The position numbers and the translations under genes are program-made. Below, one piece after another: positions 26,445 to 36,034 of a stretch of 64,000 nt of DNA; within the stretch, counting starts at the first letter, position 1, and the number at the start of each line of letters is the position of its first letter. A model generated the notes under the pieces. The model saw only the letters and a program-made list of their open reading frames with translations. It had not been told where the DNA came from and searched no databases. Source of the stretch: Sphaerimonospora mesophila NBRC 14179 = JCM 3151 (GTDB taxonomy: Bacteria > Actinomycetota > Actinomycetes > Streptosporangiales > Streptosporangiaceae); contig BCRI01000013.1 of the NCBI GenBank assembly GCA_001552515.1, positions 16,645-80,644 on the forward strand, read 5' to 3'.

Positions 26445-27398
26445 TCAGGCGACCAGGGAGTCGACGGCGACGGTGAGGAAGAGGATCGCGAGATAGACGT
26501 TCGACCAGTGGAAGAACCGCATCGGCCGCAGGTCGATCCCCGTCTTTCCGGCGTTGAGCCGGGCGAGCATCGCGTACACCTCGGCCAGGCACACCGCGCC
26601 GAGGACGGCGGCGACCACGGGGTAGAGCAGCGAGGTGCCGGCGACCGGCCACAGCAGCAGCGAGCACAGCACGGTCGCCCAGGTGTAGGCGAGGACCTGG
26701 TGCAGGACCCGCCGCTCCGTGGTGACCACGGGCAGCATGGGCACCTCGGCCGAGGCGTAGTCCTCGCGGTAGCGCATGGCGAGGGTCCAGGTGTGCGGCG
26801 GCGTCCAGAAGAAGACCACGCCGAACAGCACCACGGGCGCCCACGACACGCCGCCGGTGATACCGGCCCAGCCGATCAGCACGGGCATGCAGCCGGCGAT
26901 CCCGCCCCACACGATGTTCTGCGCGGTCCGCCGCTTCAGCACCATCGAGTAGACGAGCACGTAGAACAGGATCGCGGCCAGCGACAGGGCGGCGGCGAGC
27001 ACGTTGACCGACAGTGCGAGGCCGATCGTGGAAAGCGTGCCCAAAATCACACCGAAGACCAGCGCGCCGCGGGGCGAGACCTCGTGCTTGGGCAGCGGCC
27101 GGCGGCGGGTGCGCCGCATCGTCTGGTCGATGTCCCGGTCGATGTAGCAGTTCAGGACGTTCGCACTGCCCGCCGAGAGGGTGCCGAAGAGCATGGTCGC
27201 GATGGCCGTCCACGCATCGGGCAGGCCTCGTGCCGCGAGGAACATCGTCGGCAGTGTCGTGATCAGCAGCAGCTCGATGATCCGCGGCTTGGTGAGCGCC
27301 ACGTAGGCCTTCACGAGCCCCCCGACGGAGCGGGGAGCCGCGGCCGACGCGGCGGACCCGAAGGGGGTCATCGTCTGCTTGTTCGTGAGCACCGTCAA
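26445..27398 (-). CDS. ctaB: Protohaem IX farnesyltransferase (haem O synthase)
   Basis: Predicted 317-residue UbiA-fold membrane enzyme that adds a farnesyl chain to haem B. The first Asp-rich motif is [20 protein letters not shown], and the substrate loop [20 protein letters not shown] lies in the first helix. About eight helices follow. A TTG at 27398 with GGAAG upstream gives the longest product; an internal ATG at 27371 ([15 protein letters not shown]) is equally possible because the first residues are not conserved. It is divergent from tkt, as in most actinobacteria. Confidence 0.92.
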   Translation of the reverse strand: MTVLTNKQTMTPFGSAASAAAPRSVGGLVKAYVALTKPRIIELLLITTLPTMFLAARGLPDAWTAIATMLFGTLSAGSANVLNCYIDRDIDQTMRRTRRRPLPKHEVSPRGALVFGVILGTLSTIGLALSVNVLAAALSLAAILFYVLVYSMVLKRRTAQNIVWGGIAGCMPVLIGWAGITGGVSWAPVVLFGVVFFWTPPHTWTLAMRYREDYASAEVPMLPVVTTERRVLHQVLAYTWATVLCSLLLWPVAGTSLLYPVVAAVLGAVCLAEVYAMLARLNAGKTGIDLRPMRFFHWSNVYLAILFLTVAVDSLVA

Positions 27399-27680
27399 GG
27401 CGCTTCCAGCAAGGGCGGGGTCAACGCGTAACCTCTGATTGCGACAGGGATCTCCCGGCGCCCCGGCCGGATTTTCATTCCGGCAGGCACACGGCGGGCA
27501 CTTGCGAAATCACTGTAGTCGCAGGATCCGGTGGTCCATTAATCGGGGCCGGACGCACCGGCCGGGCCGGCGATGTCCACATGGCGAACGGCCTACCAAA
27601 CGGTACAACCGGGAAACCGTTAGGGTCCGAGGTGGGCGGGAATTGCACAACCGGCGCGATGACTAGAGGGGATCGAGTAG

Positions 27681-29786
27681 TTGAGCAGCGCAAACCTTGA
27701 GTGGAGTGACCTCGATCGGCGGGCGGTCGACGTGGTGCGGGCCCTGGCGATGGATGCGGTCGAGAAGGCGGGCTCGGGACACCCGGGCACCGCGATGAGC
27801 CTCGCCCCCGCCGCCTATCTTCTCTTCCAGCGTGTCCTGCGCCACGATCCCTCGGACCCGAAATGGGTGGGACGTGACAGGTTCGTCCTGTCCTGCGGGC
27901 ACACCAGCCTGACGCTTTACATTCAGCTCTACCTTTCCGGGTACGGCCTCACCCTCGACGACATCAAGGCCCTGCGTCAGTGGGGCAGCCTCACCCCCGG
28001 CCATCCCGAGTACGGCCACACGGCGGGTGTGGAGACGACCACCGGCCCGCTGGGTCAGGGCCTGGGCAACGCCGTCGGGATGGCCATGGCCGCCCGCCGC
28101 GAGCGCGGCCTGTTCGACCCCGACGCCGAGCCGGGCACCTCTCCGTTCGACCACATGATCTGGTGCTTCGCCTCCGAGGGCGACATCGAGGAGGGCATCA
28201 GCCACGAGGTCAGCGCGATCGCCGGGCACCAGAGGCTCGGCAACCTCGTCGTCGTCTTCGACTCCAACGAGATCTCGATCGAGGACGACACCCGGATCGC
28301 CCTGTCGGAGGACATCGCCAAGCGCTACGAGGCGTACGGCTGGCAGGTCCTGGAGGTCGACTGGACCGGCGGCGGCGAGCACTACCACGAGGACGTCCGG
28401 GCGCTGTACGAGGCGATGGAGGCGGCCCGCGCCGAGACCGAGCGGCCGACGTTCATCAAGCTGCGTACGATCATCGGCTGGCCCGCCCCGAACAAGCAGA
28501 ACACCGGCAAGATCCACGGCTCGGCGCTCGGCGCCGACGAGGTGGCCGCGACCAAGCAGGTCCTCGGCATGGACCCGTCGAAGCACTTCGACGTCCCCGA
28601 CGAGGTCCTCGCGCACGTCCGCGAGGTCGTGGCGCGCAACCGGGAGTTCCGCGCCGAGTGGGACAAGAGGTTCACGAGCTGGCGGGCGGCCGACCCCGAG
28701 CGCGCCGAGCTGTTCGACCGAATCTCGCGGCACAAGCTGCCCGAGGGCTGGCACAAGGCGCTGCCCTCCTACGAGATCGGGTCGTCGGTCGCCACCCGCA
28801 AGGCCTCCGGCGAGGTGCTGAGCGCGCTCGCGCCGGTCCTGCCCGAGCTGTGGGGCGGCTCGGCCGACCTCGCCGACTCCAACAACACGACGATGAAGGG
28901 CGAGCCGTCCTTCATCCCCGAGGAGTTCCAAACCCGGGAGTTCCCCGGCAACCGGTACGGCAGGACGCTGCACTTCGGCATCCGCGAGCACGGCATGGGC
29001 GCCATCCTGAACGGCATCGCCCTGCACAACGGCACCCGCCCGTACGGCGGCACGTTCCTGGTGTTCAGCGACTACATGCGCCCGTCTGTACGGCTGGCCG
29101 CGCTGATGAAGCTCCCGGTGACCTACGTCTGGACGCACGACTCGATCGGCCTCGGCGAGGACGGCCCGACCCACCAGCCGATCGAGCACCTGTGGTCGCT
29201 GCGCGCCATCCCCGGCCTCGACGTGGTCCGCCCGGCCGACGCCAACGAGACGGCGGCGGCGTGGAAGGCGATCCTGGAGCACACCGACCGTCCCGCCGGC
29301 CTGTGCCTCAGCCGCCAGAACCTGCCGGTGCTGGACGGCACCGGCGACCCCGACTACGTCGCGCGCGGCGGTTACGTGCTGCAGGAGGCGTCCACCTGCC
29401 AGCCCGCCGTGGTGATCATCGGGACCGGCAGCGAGGTCCAGCTCGCGGTGGAGGCGCGCAAGATCCTGGAGGCGCAGGGCGTGCCCACCCGCGTGGTGTC
29501 GATGCCGTGCGTGGAGTGGTTCAAGGCGCAGGAGCCGGCCTACCAGCAGACCGTGCTGCCTCCGTCGGTCCGCGCCCGGGTGGCCGTGGAGGCGGGGGTC
29601 GCGCTGGGCTGGCGGGAGTTCGTCGGGGAGGCCGGGGAAGTGCTGAGCCTGGAGCACTTCGGTGCCTCCGCCCCCTACAAGACCGTCTACGAGCAGTTCG
29701 GCCTCACCGCCGACCGTGTCGTCGCCGCCGCCAAGGCCAGCCTGGCCAGGACCGGCGCCGACAAGGGCGAGACGACCGGAAACTGA
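27681..29786 (+). CDS. tkt: Transketolase
   Basis: Predicted 701-residue thiamine diphosphate enzyme of the pentose phosphate pathway. Substrate His residues are in GSGHPGTAMSLAPAAY and the cofactor segment is ASEGDIEEGISHEVSAIAGH. The pyrimidine-domain motif is LHFGIREHGMGAILNGIALH. The start is TTG at 27681 with GAGGGGATCGAG upstream. It leads the six-gene operon tkt-tal-pgi-zwf-opcA-pgl with short gaps. Confidence 0.96.
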   Translation: MSSANLEWSDLDRRAVDVVRALAMDAVEKAGSGHPGTAMSLAPAAYLLFQRVLRHDPSDPKWVGRDRFVLSCGHTSLTLYIQLYLSGYGLTLDDIKALRQWGSLTPGHPEYGHTAGVETTTGPLGQGLGNAVGMAMAARRERGLFDPDAEPGTSPFDHMIWCFASEGDIEEGISHEVSAIAGHQRLGNLVVVFDSNEISIEDDTRIALSEDIAKRYEAYGWQVLEVDWTGGGEHYHEDVRALYEAMEAARAETERPTFIKLRTIIGWPAPNKQNTGKIHGSALGADEVAATKQVLGMDPSKHFDVPDEVLAHVREVVARNREFRAEWDKRFTSWRAADPERAELFDRISRHKLPEGWHKALPSYEIGSSVATRKASGEVLSALAPVLPELWGGSADLADSNNTTMKGEPSFIPEEFQTREFPGNRYGRTLHFGIREHGMGAILNGIALHNGTRPYGGTFLVFSDYMRPSVRLAALMKLPVTYVWTHDSIGLGEDGPTHQPIEHLWSLRAIPGLDVVRPADANETAAAWKAILEHTDRPAGLCLSRQNLPVLDGTGDPDYVARGGYVLQEASTCQPAVVIIGTGSEVQLAVEARKILEAQGVPTRVVSMPCVEWFKAQEPAYQQTVLPPSVRARVAVEAGVALGWREFVGEAGEVLSLEHFGASAPYKTVYEQFGLTADRVVAAAKASLARTGADKGETTGN

Positions 29787-29795
29787 GGGATCAAG

Positions 29796-30899
29796 ATGAG
29801 TGAGAATCTGAAGCGCCTTGTCGAGGCCGGAGTCTCCATCTGGCTCGACGACATCAGCCGGGACCGGCTGCGCGGGGGCGGCCTGGCCGCCCTGGTCCGG
29901 AGCAAGAACGTGACCGGGGTCACGTCCAACCCGACGATCTTCGCCAACGCCCTCAGCAAGGGCGACGCGTACAACACGCAGCTCCACGACCTCGCGCTGC
30001 GCGGCGTGTCGGTCGAGGAGGCCGTGCGGGCCATCACGACCTTCGACATCCGCTGGGCGGCCGACGTGCTGCGGCCGGTCTACGACGCGACCCACGGGGT
30101 CGACGGCCGGGTCTCCATCGAGGTCGACCCCCGTCTGGCCCGCAGGACCGAGCCGACGATCGCCGAGGCCCGCGCGCTGTGGTGGCTGGTCGACCGGCCC
30201 AACGTGCACATCAAGATCCCGGCGACCGTCGAGGGCCTTCCCGCGATCACGCAGGCCATCTCCGAGGGCATCAGCGTCAACGTCACGCTGATCTTCTCGC
30301 TCGAGCGGTACCGCCAGGTCATGGACGCCTGGCTGAGCGGCCTGGAGAAGGCGAAGGCGGCCGGGGTGAGCCTCGCCTCCGTCGAGTCCGTGGCGTCGTT
30401 CTTCGTCAGCAGGCTCGACACCGAGATCGACGGCCGACTGGAGAAGCTCGGCACGCCGGAGGCCCTCGGGCTGCGGGGCAAGGCCGGCGTCGCCAACGCC
30501 CGCCTCGCCTACGCCGCGTTCGAGGAGGTCATGAACTCGCCGCGCTGGCAGGCCCTGCGCGCGGCGGGCGCCCGCCCGCAGCGGCCGCTGTGGGCCTCGA
30601 CCGGGGTGAAGAACCCGGACTACCCCGACACCCTCTACGTCGAGCAGCTCGTGACCACCGGGGTCGTCAACACCATGCCGGAGAAGACCCTCGACGCGGC
30701 CGCCGATCACGGCAGGATCTCCGGTGACACCGTCCGCCCCTTCTACCAGCAGGCGTGGGACGTCATGGCGTCGCTCAAGGACGCCGGCATCGACTACGAC
30801 GACGTGGTGCGGGTGCTGGAGGAGGAGGGCGTCGAGAAGTTCGAGACGTCGTGGAACGAACTGCTCGAGACCGTCAAGGCCGAGCTCGGGAAGGCCTGA
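29796..30899 (+). CDS. tal: Transaldolase
   Basis: Predicted 367-residue TIM-barrel enzyme that moves a dihydroxyacetone unit between sugar phosphates. The Schiff-base lysine is Lys140 in [24 protein letters not shown] (42-53) and [20 protein letters not shown] are family motifs. The length matches the longer actinobacterial class. It starts 9 bp after tkt and ends 6 bp before pgi. Confidence 0.96.
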   Translation: MSENLKRLVEAGVSIWLDDISRDRLRGGGLAALVRSKNVTGVTSNPTIFANALSKGDAYNTQLHDLALRGVSVEEAVRAITTFDIRWAADVLRPVYDATHGVDGRVSIEVDPRLARRTEPTIAEARALWWLVDRPNVHIKIPATVEGLPAITQAISEGISVNVTLIFSLERYRQVMDAWLSGLEKAKAAGVSLASVESVASFFVSRLDTEIDGRLEKLGTPEALGLRGKAGVANARLAYAAFEEVMNSPRWQALRAAGARPQRPLWASTGVKNPDYPDTLYVEQLVTTGVVNTMPEKTLDAAADHGRISGDTVRPFYQQAWDVMASLKDAGIDYDDVVRVLEEEGVEKFETSWNELLETVKAELGKA

Positions 30900-30905
30900 G
30901 GCGAC

Positions 30906-32531
30906 ATGACAGTTGAGGTGAACCTCGGCGACGGGGAGCAAGCGGTCGAGGCGGTCAGGAACGAGCTGATCGCCGACGGGGTGCCGGCCGCGCTGGCCGC
31001 CGGCGACCCCGGGCTGTGGGGGCCGGAGGCCCGGGCCGAGGCGGAGATCCGGCTCGGCTGGCTGAACCTGCCGCTCACGAGCCGGGAGCTGCTGCCCGAG
31101 ATCACCAAACTCGTCGAGAAGGCCCACGCCGAGGGCCTGGACAACGTGGTGCTGGCCGGGATGGGCGGGTCCTCGCTCGCCCCGGAGGTCATCTGCGCCA
31201 CGCAGGACGTGCCGCTGACCGTCCTCGACACGACCGATCCGCATCAGGTGCGGCGGGCGCTGGCCGCCCCGCTGGAGCGGACGCTCGTGGTGGTGTCCAG
31301 CAAGAGCGGCGGCACGATCGAGACCGACAGCCACCGCAGGATCTACGAGAAGGCGTTCCGCGACGCCGGGCTCGATCCCACCGAGCACATGGTCATCGTG
31401 ACCGACCCCGGCTCCCCGCTGGAGCAGGCCGCCATCGAGGCCGGCTATCAGGTCGTCCTGGCCGACCCGAACGTGGGCGGCCGCTACAGCGCGCTCAGCG
31501 CGTTCGGCCTGGTGCCGAGCGCGCTGGCCGGTGCCAACGTGGTCAGGCTCCTCGACGAGGCGGCAGCCGTACAGCCGCTGCTGGAAGGCGACGAGGGCAA
31601 CCCCGGCCTGGACCTCGGCGCACTGCTCGGCGCGCGGGCGCTGGACGGCCGCGACAAGCTGGTCCTGCGCGACGCGATGTCGGATATTTCCGGACTGCCC
31701 GACTGGATCGAGCAGCTCATCGCCGAGTCGACCGGCAAAGAGGGCAAGGGCATCCTGCCGGTGGTCGGCGCCGACGCGGCCGAGGCCGACGACCAGTTCG
31801 CCGTGTCGATCGGACCGGACGGCGGGACCGCCGTGGACGGCCCGCTCGGCGCGCAGTTCCTCGTCTGGGAGTACGCGACCGCGATCGCGGGCCGGGTCCT
31901 CGGCATCAACCCGTTCGACCAGCCGAACGTGGCCGAGTCGAAGGAGAACACCACGGCGATCCTGCGGGAGTCCGGCGACGGGCCGCTGCCCGCCGGGACG
32001 CCGATCCTGACCGACGGTCCCGTCGAGGTGTACGGCGAGGTGCCGGGCAACCCGAAGAACCTGGCCGACGTGCTGACCTGGCTGCTGCGGGCGATCCCCG
32101 ACCGGGGCTATCTGGCGATCATGGCCTATCTCGACCGGGAGGCGGCGTTCGACGCCGCACCGATCGGGGAGTCCTCCTTCGAGGAGATGACCGAGACGTG
32201 GGCGGCGGCCGACGTGTCCACGCTCCGGTCGCTGCTGGACTACCGGACCGACCACGCCGTCACGTTCGGGTGGGGGCCGCGCTTCCTCCACTCGACCGGC
32301 CAGTATCACAAGGGCGGCCCGGCCGCCGGGGTGTTCCTGCAGATCACCGGGGCCGTCACCGACGACGTCGAGGTGCCGGGCAAGCCGTACACCCTGGGCA
32401 GGCTGCAGCTCGCGCAGGCGCTCGGCGACCTGCGGGCGCTGGCCTCGCGGGGCAGGCCCGCCGTCCGACTGCACCTCACCGACCGGGTCGCGGGCGTACG
32501 GCACCTGCTCTCGGTGGCGGAGGAGCTATGA
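30906..32531 (+). CDS. pgi: Glucose-6-phosphate isomerase
   Basis: Predicted 541-residue SIS-fold enzyme joining glycolysis to the pentose phosphate pathway. VVLAGMGGSSLAPEVI and LVVVSSKSGGTIETDSH are the phosphate-binding SIS motifs. It belongs to the short divergent class found in actinobacterial tkt-tal operons rather than the E. coli type. The stop overlaps the zwf start by 4 bp. Confidence 0.92.
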   Translation: MTVEVNLGDGEQAVEAVRNELIADGVPAALAAGDPGLWGPEARAEAEIRLGWLNLPLTSRELLPEITKLVEKAHAEGLDNVVLAGMGGSSLAPEVICATQDVPLTVLDTTDPHQVRRALAAPLERTLVVVSSKSGGTIETDSHRRIYEKAFRDAGLDPTEHMVIVTDPGSPLEQAAIEAGYQVVLADPNVGGRYSALSAFGLVPSALAGANVVRLLDEAAAVQPLLEGDEGNPGLDLGALLGARALDGRDKLVLRDAMSDISGLPDWIEQLIAESTGKEGKGILPVVGADAAEADDQFAVSIGPDGGTAVDGPLGAQFLVWEYATAIAGRVLGINPFDQPNVAESKENTTAILRESGDGPLPAGTPILTDGPVEVYGEVPGNPKNLADVLTWLLRAIPDRGYLAIMAYLDREAAFDAAPIGESSFEEMTETWAAADVSTLRSLLDYRTDHAVTFGWGPRFLHSTGQYHKGGPAAGVFLQITGAVTDDVEVPGKPYTLGRLQLAQALGDLRALASRGRPAVRLHLTDRVAGVRHLLSVAEEL

Positions 32532-34174
32532 CAGAACCACAGACGCGGACGGAGGAGGCGGCACCGGCCGCCGCCGTCACGACCGGGGCGGCGGCCGAGA
32601 CGGTGACGCAGGCGGCGGCCCAGGCCGCGACGCAGTCGACCTCCGAGCAGGTGGCCGCCGTCAACCCGCTGCGCGACCCGCGCGACCGGCGGCTGCCGCG
32701 GGTCGCCGAGCCGTGCGTGCTCGTGCTGTTCGGCGTCACCGGCGACCTGGCCAAGCGGAAGCTGCTGCCGGCGATCTACGACCTGGGCAACCGGGGGCTG
32801 CTGCCCCCGGGCTTCTCCCTGGTCGGCTTCGCCCGGCGTGACTGGGCGCACGAGGACTTCGCGCAGGTCACCCACGAAGCGGTCAAGGAGTACGCGCGCA
32901 CGCCGTTCCGCGAAGAGGTCTGGAAGCAGATCAGCGAGGGCATCCACTTCTGCCCCGGCACCTTCGACGACGACGGCGCGTTCGACGTGCTGGCCATGAT
33001 GCTCAAGGAGATCGACGAGACCCGGGGCACCGGCGGCAACTACGCGTTCTACCTGTCGGTGCCGCCGAAGTACTTCCCGGTGGTGATCGAGCAGCTCAAG
33101 CGGACGAACCTCGCGCAGGGCCCGGGCGGGTCCTGGCGGCGGGTCGTCGTGGAGAAGCCCTTCGGGCACGACCTGAAGAGCGCACGCGAGCTGAACGCGC
33201 TGACCAACGCGGTGTTCCCGGAGGAGTCGGTCTTCCGGATCGACCACTACCTGGGCAAGGAGACGGTCCAGAACATCCTGGCCCTGCGGTTCGCCAACAC
33301 CCTCTACGAGCCGATCTGGAACCGCCGCTACGTCGACCACATCCAGATCACGATGGCGGAGGACATCGGCATCGGCGGCCGGGCGGGCTACTACGACGGC
33401 ATCGGCGCCGCCCGCGACGTGATCCAGAACCACCTGCTCCAACTGCTGGCGCTGGTCGCCATGGAGGACCCGACCTTCTTCGACGCCGACTCGCTGCGCC
33501 GCGAGAAGGAGAAGGTGCTGAGCGCGGTCCAGCTGCCCGCCGACCTCGCCACCGGCACCGCACGCGGCCAGTACATCCGCGGCTGGCAGGGCGGCGAACC
33601 CGTCGTGGGCTACCTGGAGGAGGACGGCATCCCGGCGGACTCGATCACCGAGACCTACGCCGCCGTCCGCCTCGAGGTCGCCAACCGCCGCTGGGCGGGG
33701 GTGCCGTTCTACCTGCGCACCGGCAAGCGGCTCAGTGGCCGGATGACGGAGGTCGCGGTCGTCTTCCAGCGGGCGCCGCATCTGCCGTTCAGCAAGACGG
33801 ACACGGAGATCCTCGGGCAGAACGCGCTGGTCATCCGGGTCCAGCCGGATGAGGGCATCACGGTGCGCTTCGGCTCGAAGGTGCCGGGCACGGCCATGGA
33901 GGTCAGGGACGTCCTCATGGACTTCGCGTACGGCGAGTCGTTCATGGAGTCGTCTCCGGAGGCGTACGAGCGGCTGCTCCTCGACGTGCTCATCGGCGAT
34001 CCGCCGCTGTTCCCGCACCAGCGGGAGGTGGAGCTCTCCTGGATGATCATGGATCCGATCGAGGAGTTCTGGGCGTCGCAGGGCAGGCCGGAGGGCTACC
34101 CGGCGGGCACCTGGGGTCCCGCCTCCGCCGACGAGATGCTGGCCAGGGACGGGCGAGCCTGGAGACGACTGTGA
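32528..34174 (+). CDS. zwf: Glucose-6-phosphate 1-dehydrogenase
   Basis: Predicted 548-residue NADP-dependent enzyme, first step of the oxidative pentose phosphate pathway. The nucleotide motif GVTGDLAKRK begins at 69 and the active-site motif is RIDHYLGKETVQNIL. The first 45 residues are an Ala/Thr/Gln-rich extension (AAAETVTQAAAQAATQ) not found in most homologues. The ATG overlaps the pgi stop and there is AGGAG upstream, so the extension is probably translated. It overlaps opcA by 4 bp. Confidence 0.96.
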   Translation: MTEPQTRTEEAAPAAAVTTGAAAETVTQAAAQAATQSTSEQVAAVNPLRDPRDRRLPRVAEPCVLVLFGVTGDLAKRKLLPAIYDLGNRGLLPPGFSLVGFARRDWAHEDFAQVTHEAVKEYARTPFREEVWKQISEGIHFCPGTFDDDGAFDVLAMMLKEIDETRGTGGNYAFYLSVPPKYFPVVIEQLKRTNLAQGPGGSWRRVVVEKPFGHDLKSARELNALTNAVFPEESVFRIDHYLGKETVQNILALRFANTLYEPIWNRRYVDHIQITMAEDIGIGGRAGYYDGIGAARDVIQNHLLQLLALVAMEDPTFFDADSLRREKEKVLSAVQLPADLATGTARGQYIRGWQGGEPVVGYLEEDGIPADSITETYAAVRLEVANRRWAGVPFYLRTGKRLSGRMTEVAVVFQRAPHLPFSKTDTEILGQNALVIRVQPDEGITVRFGSKVPGTAMEVRDVLMDFAYGESFMESSPEAYERLLLDVLIGDPPLFPHQREVELSWMIMDPIEEFWASQGRPEGYPAGTWGPASADEMLARDGRAWRRL

Positions 34175-35091
34175 CGACGTTCAACCTGACCGAGACCACC
34201 GCGTCGAAGATCTCCTCGACGCTGACCCGGTTGCGGCACCAGATGGGCGCACCGGCGGTCGGCATGGTGCTGACGCTGGTCGCCGTCGTGGACGAGGCCG
34301 GGCAGTACGACGCGGTGCGCGCGGCGACGGACGCCGCCCGCGAGCACCCCTCGCGCATCCTGGTGGTCATCAACCGCAGCCCGAGGGAGCACAACCGGCT
34401 CGACGCGGAGATCCGGGTCGGCGAGTCGGCGCCGGGCGAGGTCGTGCTGCTGCGGTTGTACGGCGAGCTGACCGAACACGCGCACTCGGTGATCACCCCG
34501 CTGCTGCTCCCGGACACGCCCGTCGTGGCCTGGTGGCCGTGTCAGGGCCCAGCGGTGCCGGCCACCGACCCGATCGGCCGCCTCGCCGGCCGGCGGATCA
34601 CCGACGCCCAGGCGGCGCGGGACACGGTCGCGGCGATCAGCGGCCGGGCGGACGTGTACGTCCCCGGGGACACCGACATGGCCTGGACCCGGCTGACGCC
34701 GTGGCGCAGCCTGCTGGCGGCGGCCTTCGACCAGCCGATCGGGAAGATCGAGCACGGTGTGGTGGAGGGAGCCCCGGGCAACCCCAGCGCGCCGCTGCTG
34801 GCGGCCTGGCTGTCGGACCGCCTGGCCGCGCCGATCGGCGTGGCCGACTCCCCCGGGCCCGGCCTCACCGGGGTGCGGCTGGCCATCGAGGGCGGCGGCG
34901 AGCTCGTGGTGACCAGGACGGACGCGCGGCTGGCCACGCTGTCGCGGCCCGGTCATCCGGACCGGCGCGTCGCGCTGGCCCGGCGGCCCGCCTCCGAACT
35001 GCTCGCCGAGGAGCTGCGGCGGCTCGACCCCGACGAGGTCTACGCCTCGGCCATCCAGCGCCTGGCGCAGCTGACGAAGTCGGCCCGATAG
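34171..35091 (+). CDS. opcA: Glucose-6-phosphate dehydrogenase assembly protein OpcA
   Basis: Predicted 306-residue OpcA, which activates or assembles G6PDH in cyanobacteria and actinobacteria. It starts at GTG 34171 (TTFNLTETTASKISSTLTRL). The motif LLPDTPVVAWWPCQGP and the late SDRLAAPIGVADSPGPGLTG region are typical. It is tightly coupled to zwf, its expected partner. Confidence 0.93.
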   Translation: MTTFNLTETTASKISSTLTRLRHQMGAPAVGMVLTLVAVVDEAGQYDAVRAATDAAREHPSRILVVINRSPREHNRLDAEIRVGESAPGEVVLLRLYGELTEHAHSVITPLLLPDTPVVAWWPCQGPAVPATDPIGRLAGRRITDAQAARDTVAAISGRADVYVPGDTDMAWTRLTPWRSLLAAAFDQPIGKIEHGVVEGAPGNPSAPLLAAWLSDRLAAPIGVADSPGPGLTGVRLAIEGGGELVVTRTDARLATLSRPGHPDRRVALARRPASELLAEELRRLDPDEVYASAIQRLAQLTKSAR

Positions 35092-35110
35092 CAGAAAGTC
35101 CGGAAAGACC

Positions 35111-35887
35111 GTGAGCGTACCCACTGTCATCGTCCACCGCGACGCCGAGGTGCTGGCCCAGGCCGTGGCCGCCCGTCTGATCACCCGGCTGGTCGACACC
35201 CAGGCCGCGCAGGGGTCGGCCCACCTGGTGCTGACGGGCGGCAGCGTCGGCATCGCGACGCTCGCCGCGGTGGCCGGGACCGCTGCCCGCGACGCGATCG
35301 ACTGGCGGGCACTCGACATCTGGTGGGGCGACGAGCGCTTCCTGCCCGACGGCGACCCGGAACGGAACGAGACCGGGGCGCGCGCCGCCCTGCTCGACCA
35401 CGTCGACGTGGATCCGGACCGGGTCCACGTCATGCCGGGCCCCGACTCCGGGATGTCCGCCGAGGAGGCGGCGGAGGCGTACGCGGCCGAGCTCGCCGAG
35501 GCGACCAGACCGGGAGACCACGGCGCGGTGCCGTCCTTCGACGTGCTGCTGCTCGGCATGGGACCGGACGCCCACGTCGCCTCGCTGTTCCCCGGCCAGC
35601 CGGCCCTCTACGAGGAGGAGCGGTCGGTCGTGGCGGTGCACGGCTCCCCCAAGCCGCCGCCGACCCGGCTGTCGCTGACGTTCCCGGCGATCAAGGCCGC
35701 CCGGGAGGTGTGGATCGTCGCGGCGGGCGCGGAGAAGGCCCAGGCCGTACATCTGGCGCTGTCGGAGGCCGGGCCGTTCCAGGTGCCGGCCGCCGGGGCG
35801 CGCGGGTGGCAGCGCACGCTGTTCCTGCTCGACCGCGCCGCCGCCGCGAAGATCCCTCCGTCCCTCAGCCGCATCGCCTCCCCCTGA
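35111..35887 (+). CDS. pgl: 6-phosphogluconolactonase
   Basis: Predicted 258-residue DevB/NagB-fold enzyme that hydrolyses 6-phosphogluconolactone. VLTGGSVGIATLAAVA is the phosphate loop, IWWGDERFLPDGDPERNE the active-site segment, and VLLLGMGPDAHVASLFPG the catalytic His motif. It starts with GTG at 35111, 19 bp after opcA, and is the last gene of the operon before a strong hairpin. Confidence 0.94.
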   Translation: MSVPTVIVHRDAEVLAQAVAARLITRLVDTQAAQGSAHLVLTGGSVGIATLAAVAGTAARDAIDWRALDIWWGDERFLPDGDPERNETGARAALLDHVDVDPDRVHVMPGPDSGMSAEEAAEAYAAELAEATRPGDHGAVPSFDVLLLGMGPDAHVASLFPGQPALYEEERSVVAVHGSPKPPPTRLSLTFPAIKAAREVWIVAAGAEKAQAVHLALSEAGPFQVPAAGARGWQRTLFLLDRAAAAKIPPSLSRIASP

Positions 35888-35960
35888 CCCCGTCGCCGGT
35901 CGGCTCGGACGAGGGAGCGCGGCGGGCCGTCTGGGACGGCCGGGGGGCTACGCGTCGTAC

Positions 35961-35996
35961 GGTCCGGGCCGGCAGGGAGATGTACCGGCCCGGACC
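35961..35996. terminator. Hairpin terminator between pgl and the convergent CBM2-PL9 gene
   Basis: GGTCCGGGCCGG and CCGGCCCGGACC form a perfect 12-bp stem with a 12-base loop. It lies between two converging genes and can serve both. A second GC-rich dyad follows at about 36005-36034. Confidence 0.8.
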
Positions 35997-36034
35997 CGTC
36001 GAACGGGACGGCGGCCAGGGCGGCCCCGTCCGGG

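Noticed and set aside
27663..32504. A 1613-codon open frame on the minus strand opposite tkt, tal and pgi
   Set aside because: It is the antisense of three well-supported enzymes, is full of Arg/Gly/Asp/Val low-complexity typical of high-GC shadow frames, and has no domain.
31016..34174. A 1052-codon frame joining sequence over pgi to zwf
   Set aside because: The first half is an out-of-frame reading of pgi; zwf begins at the ATG at 32528 that overlaps the pgi stop.
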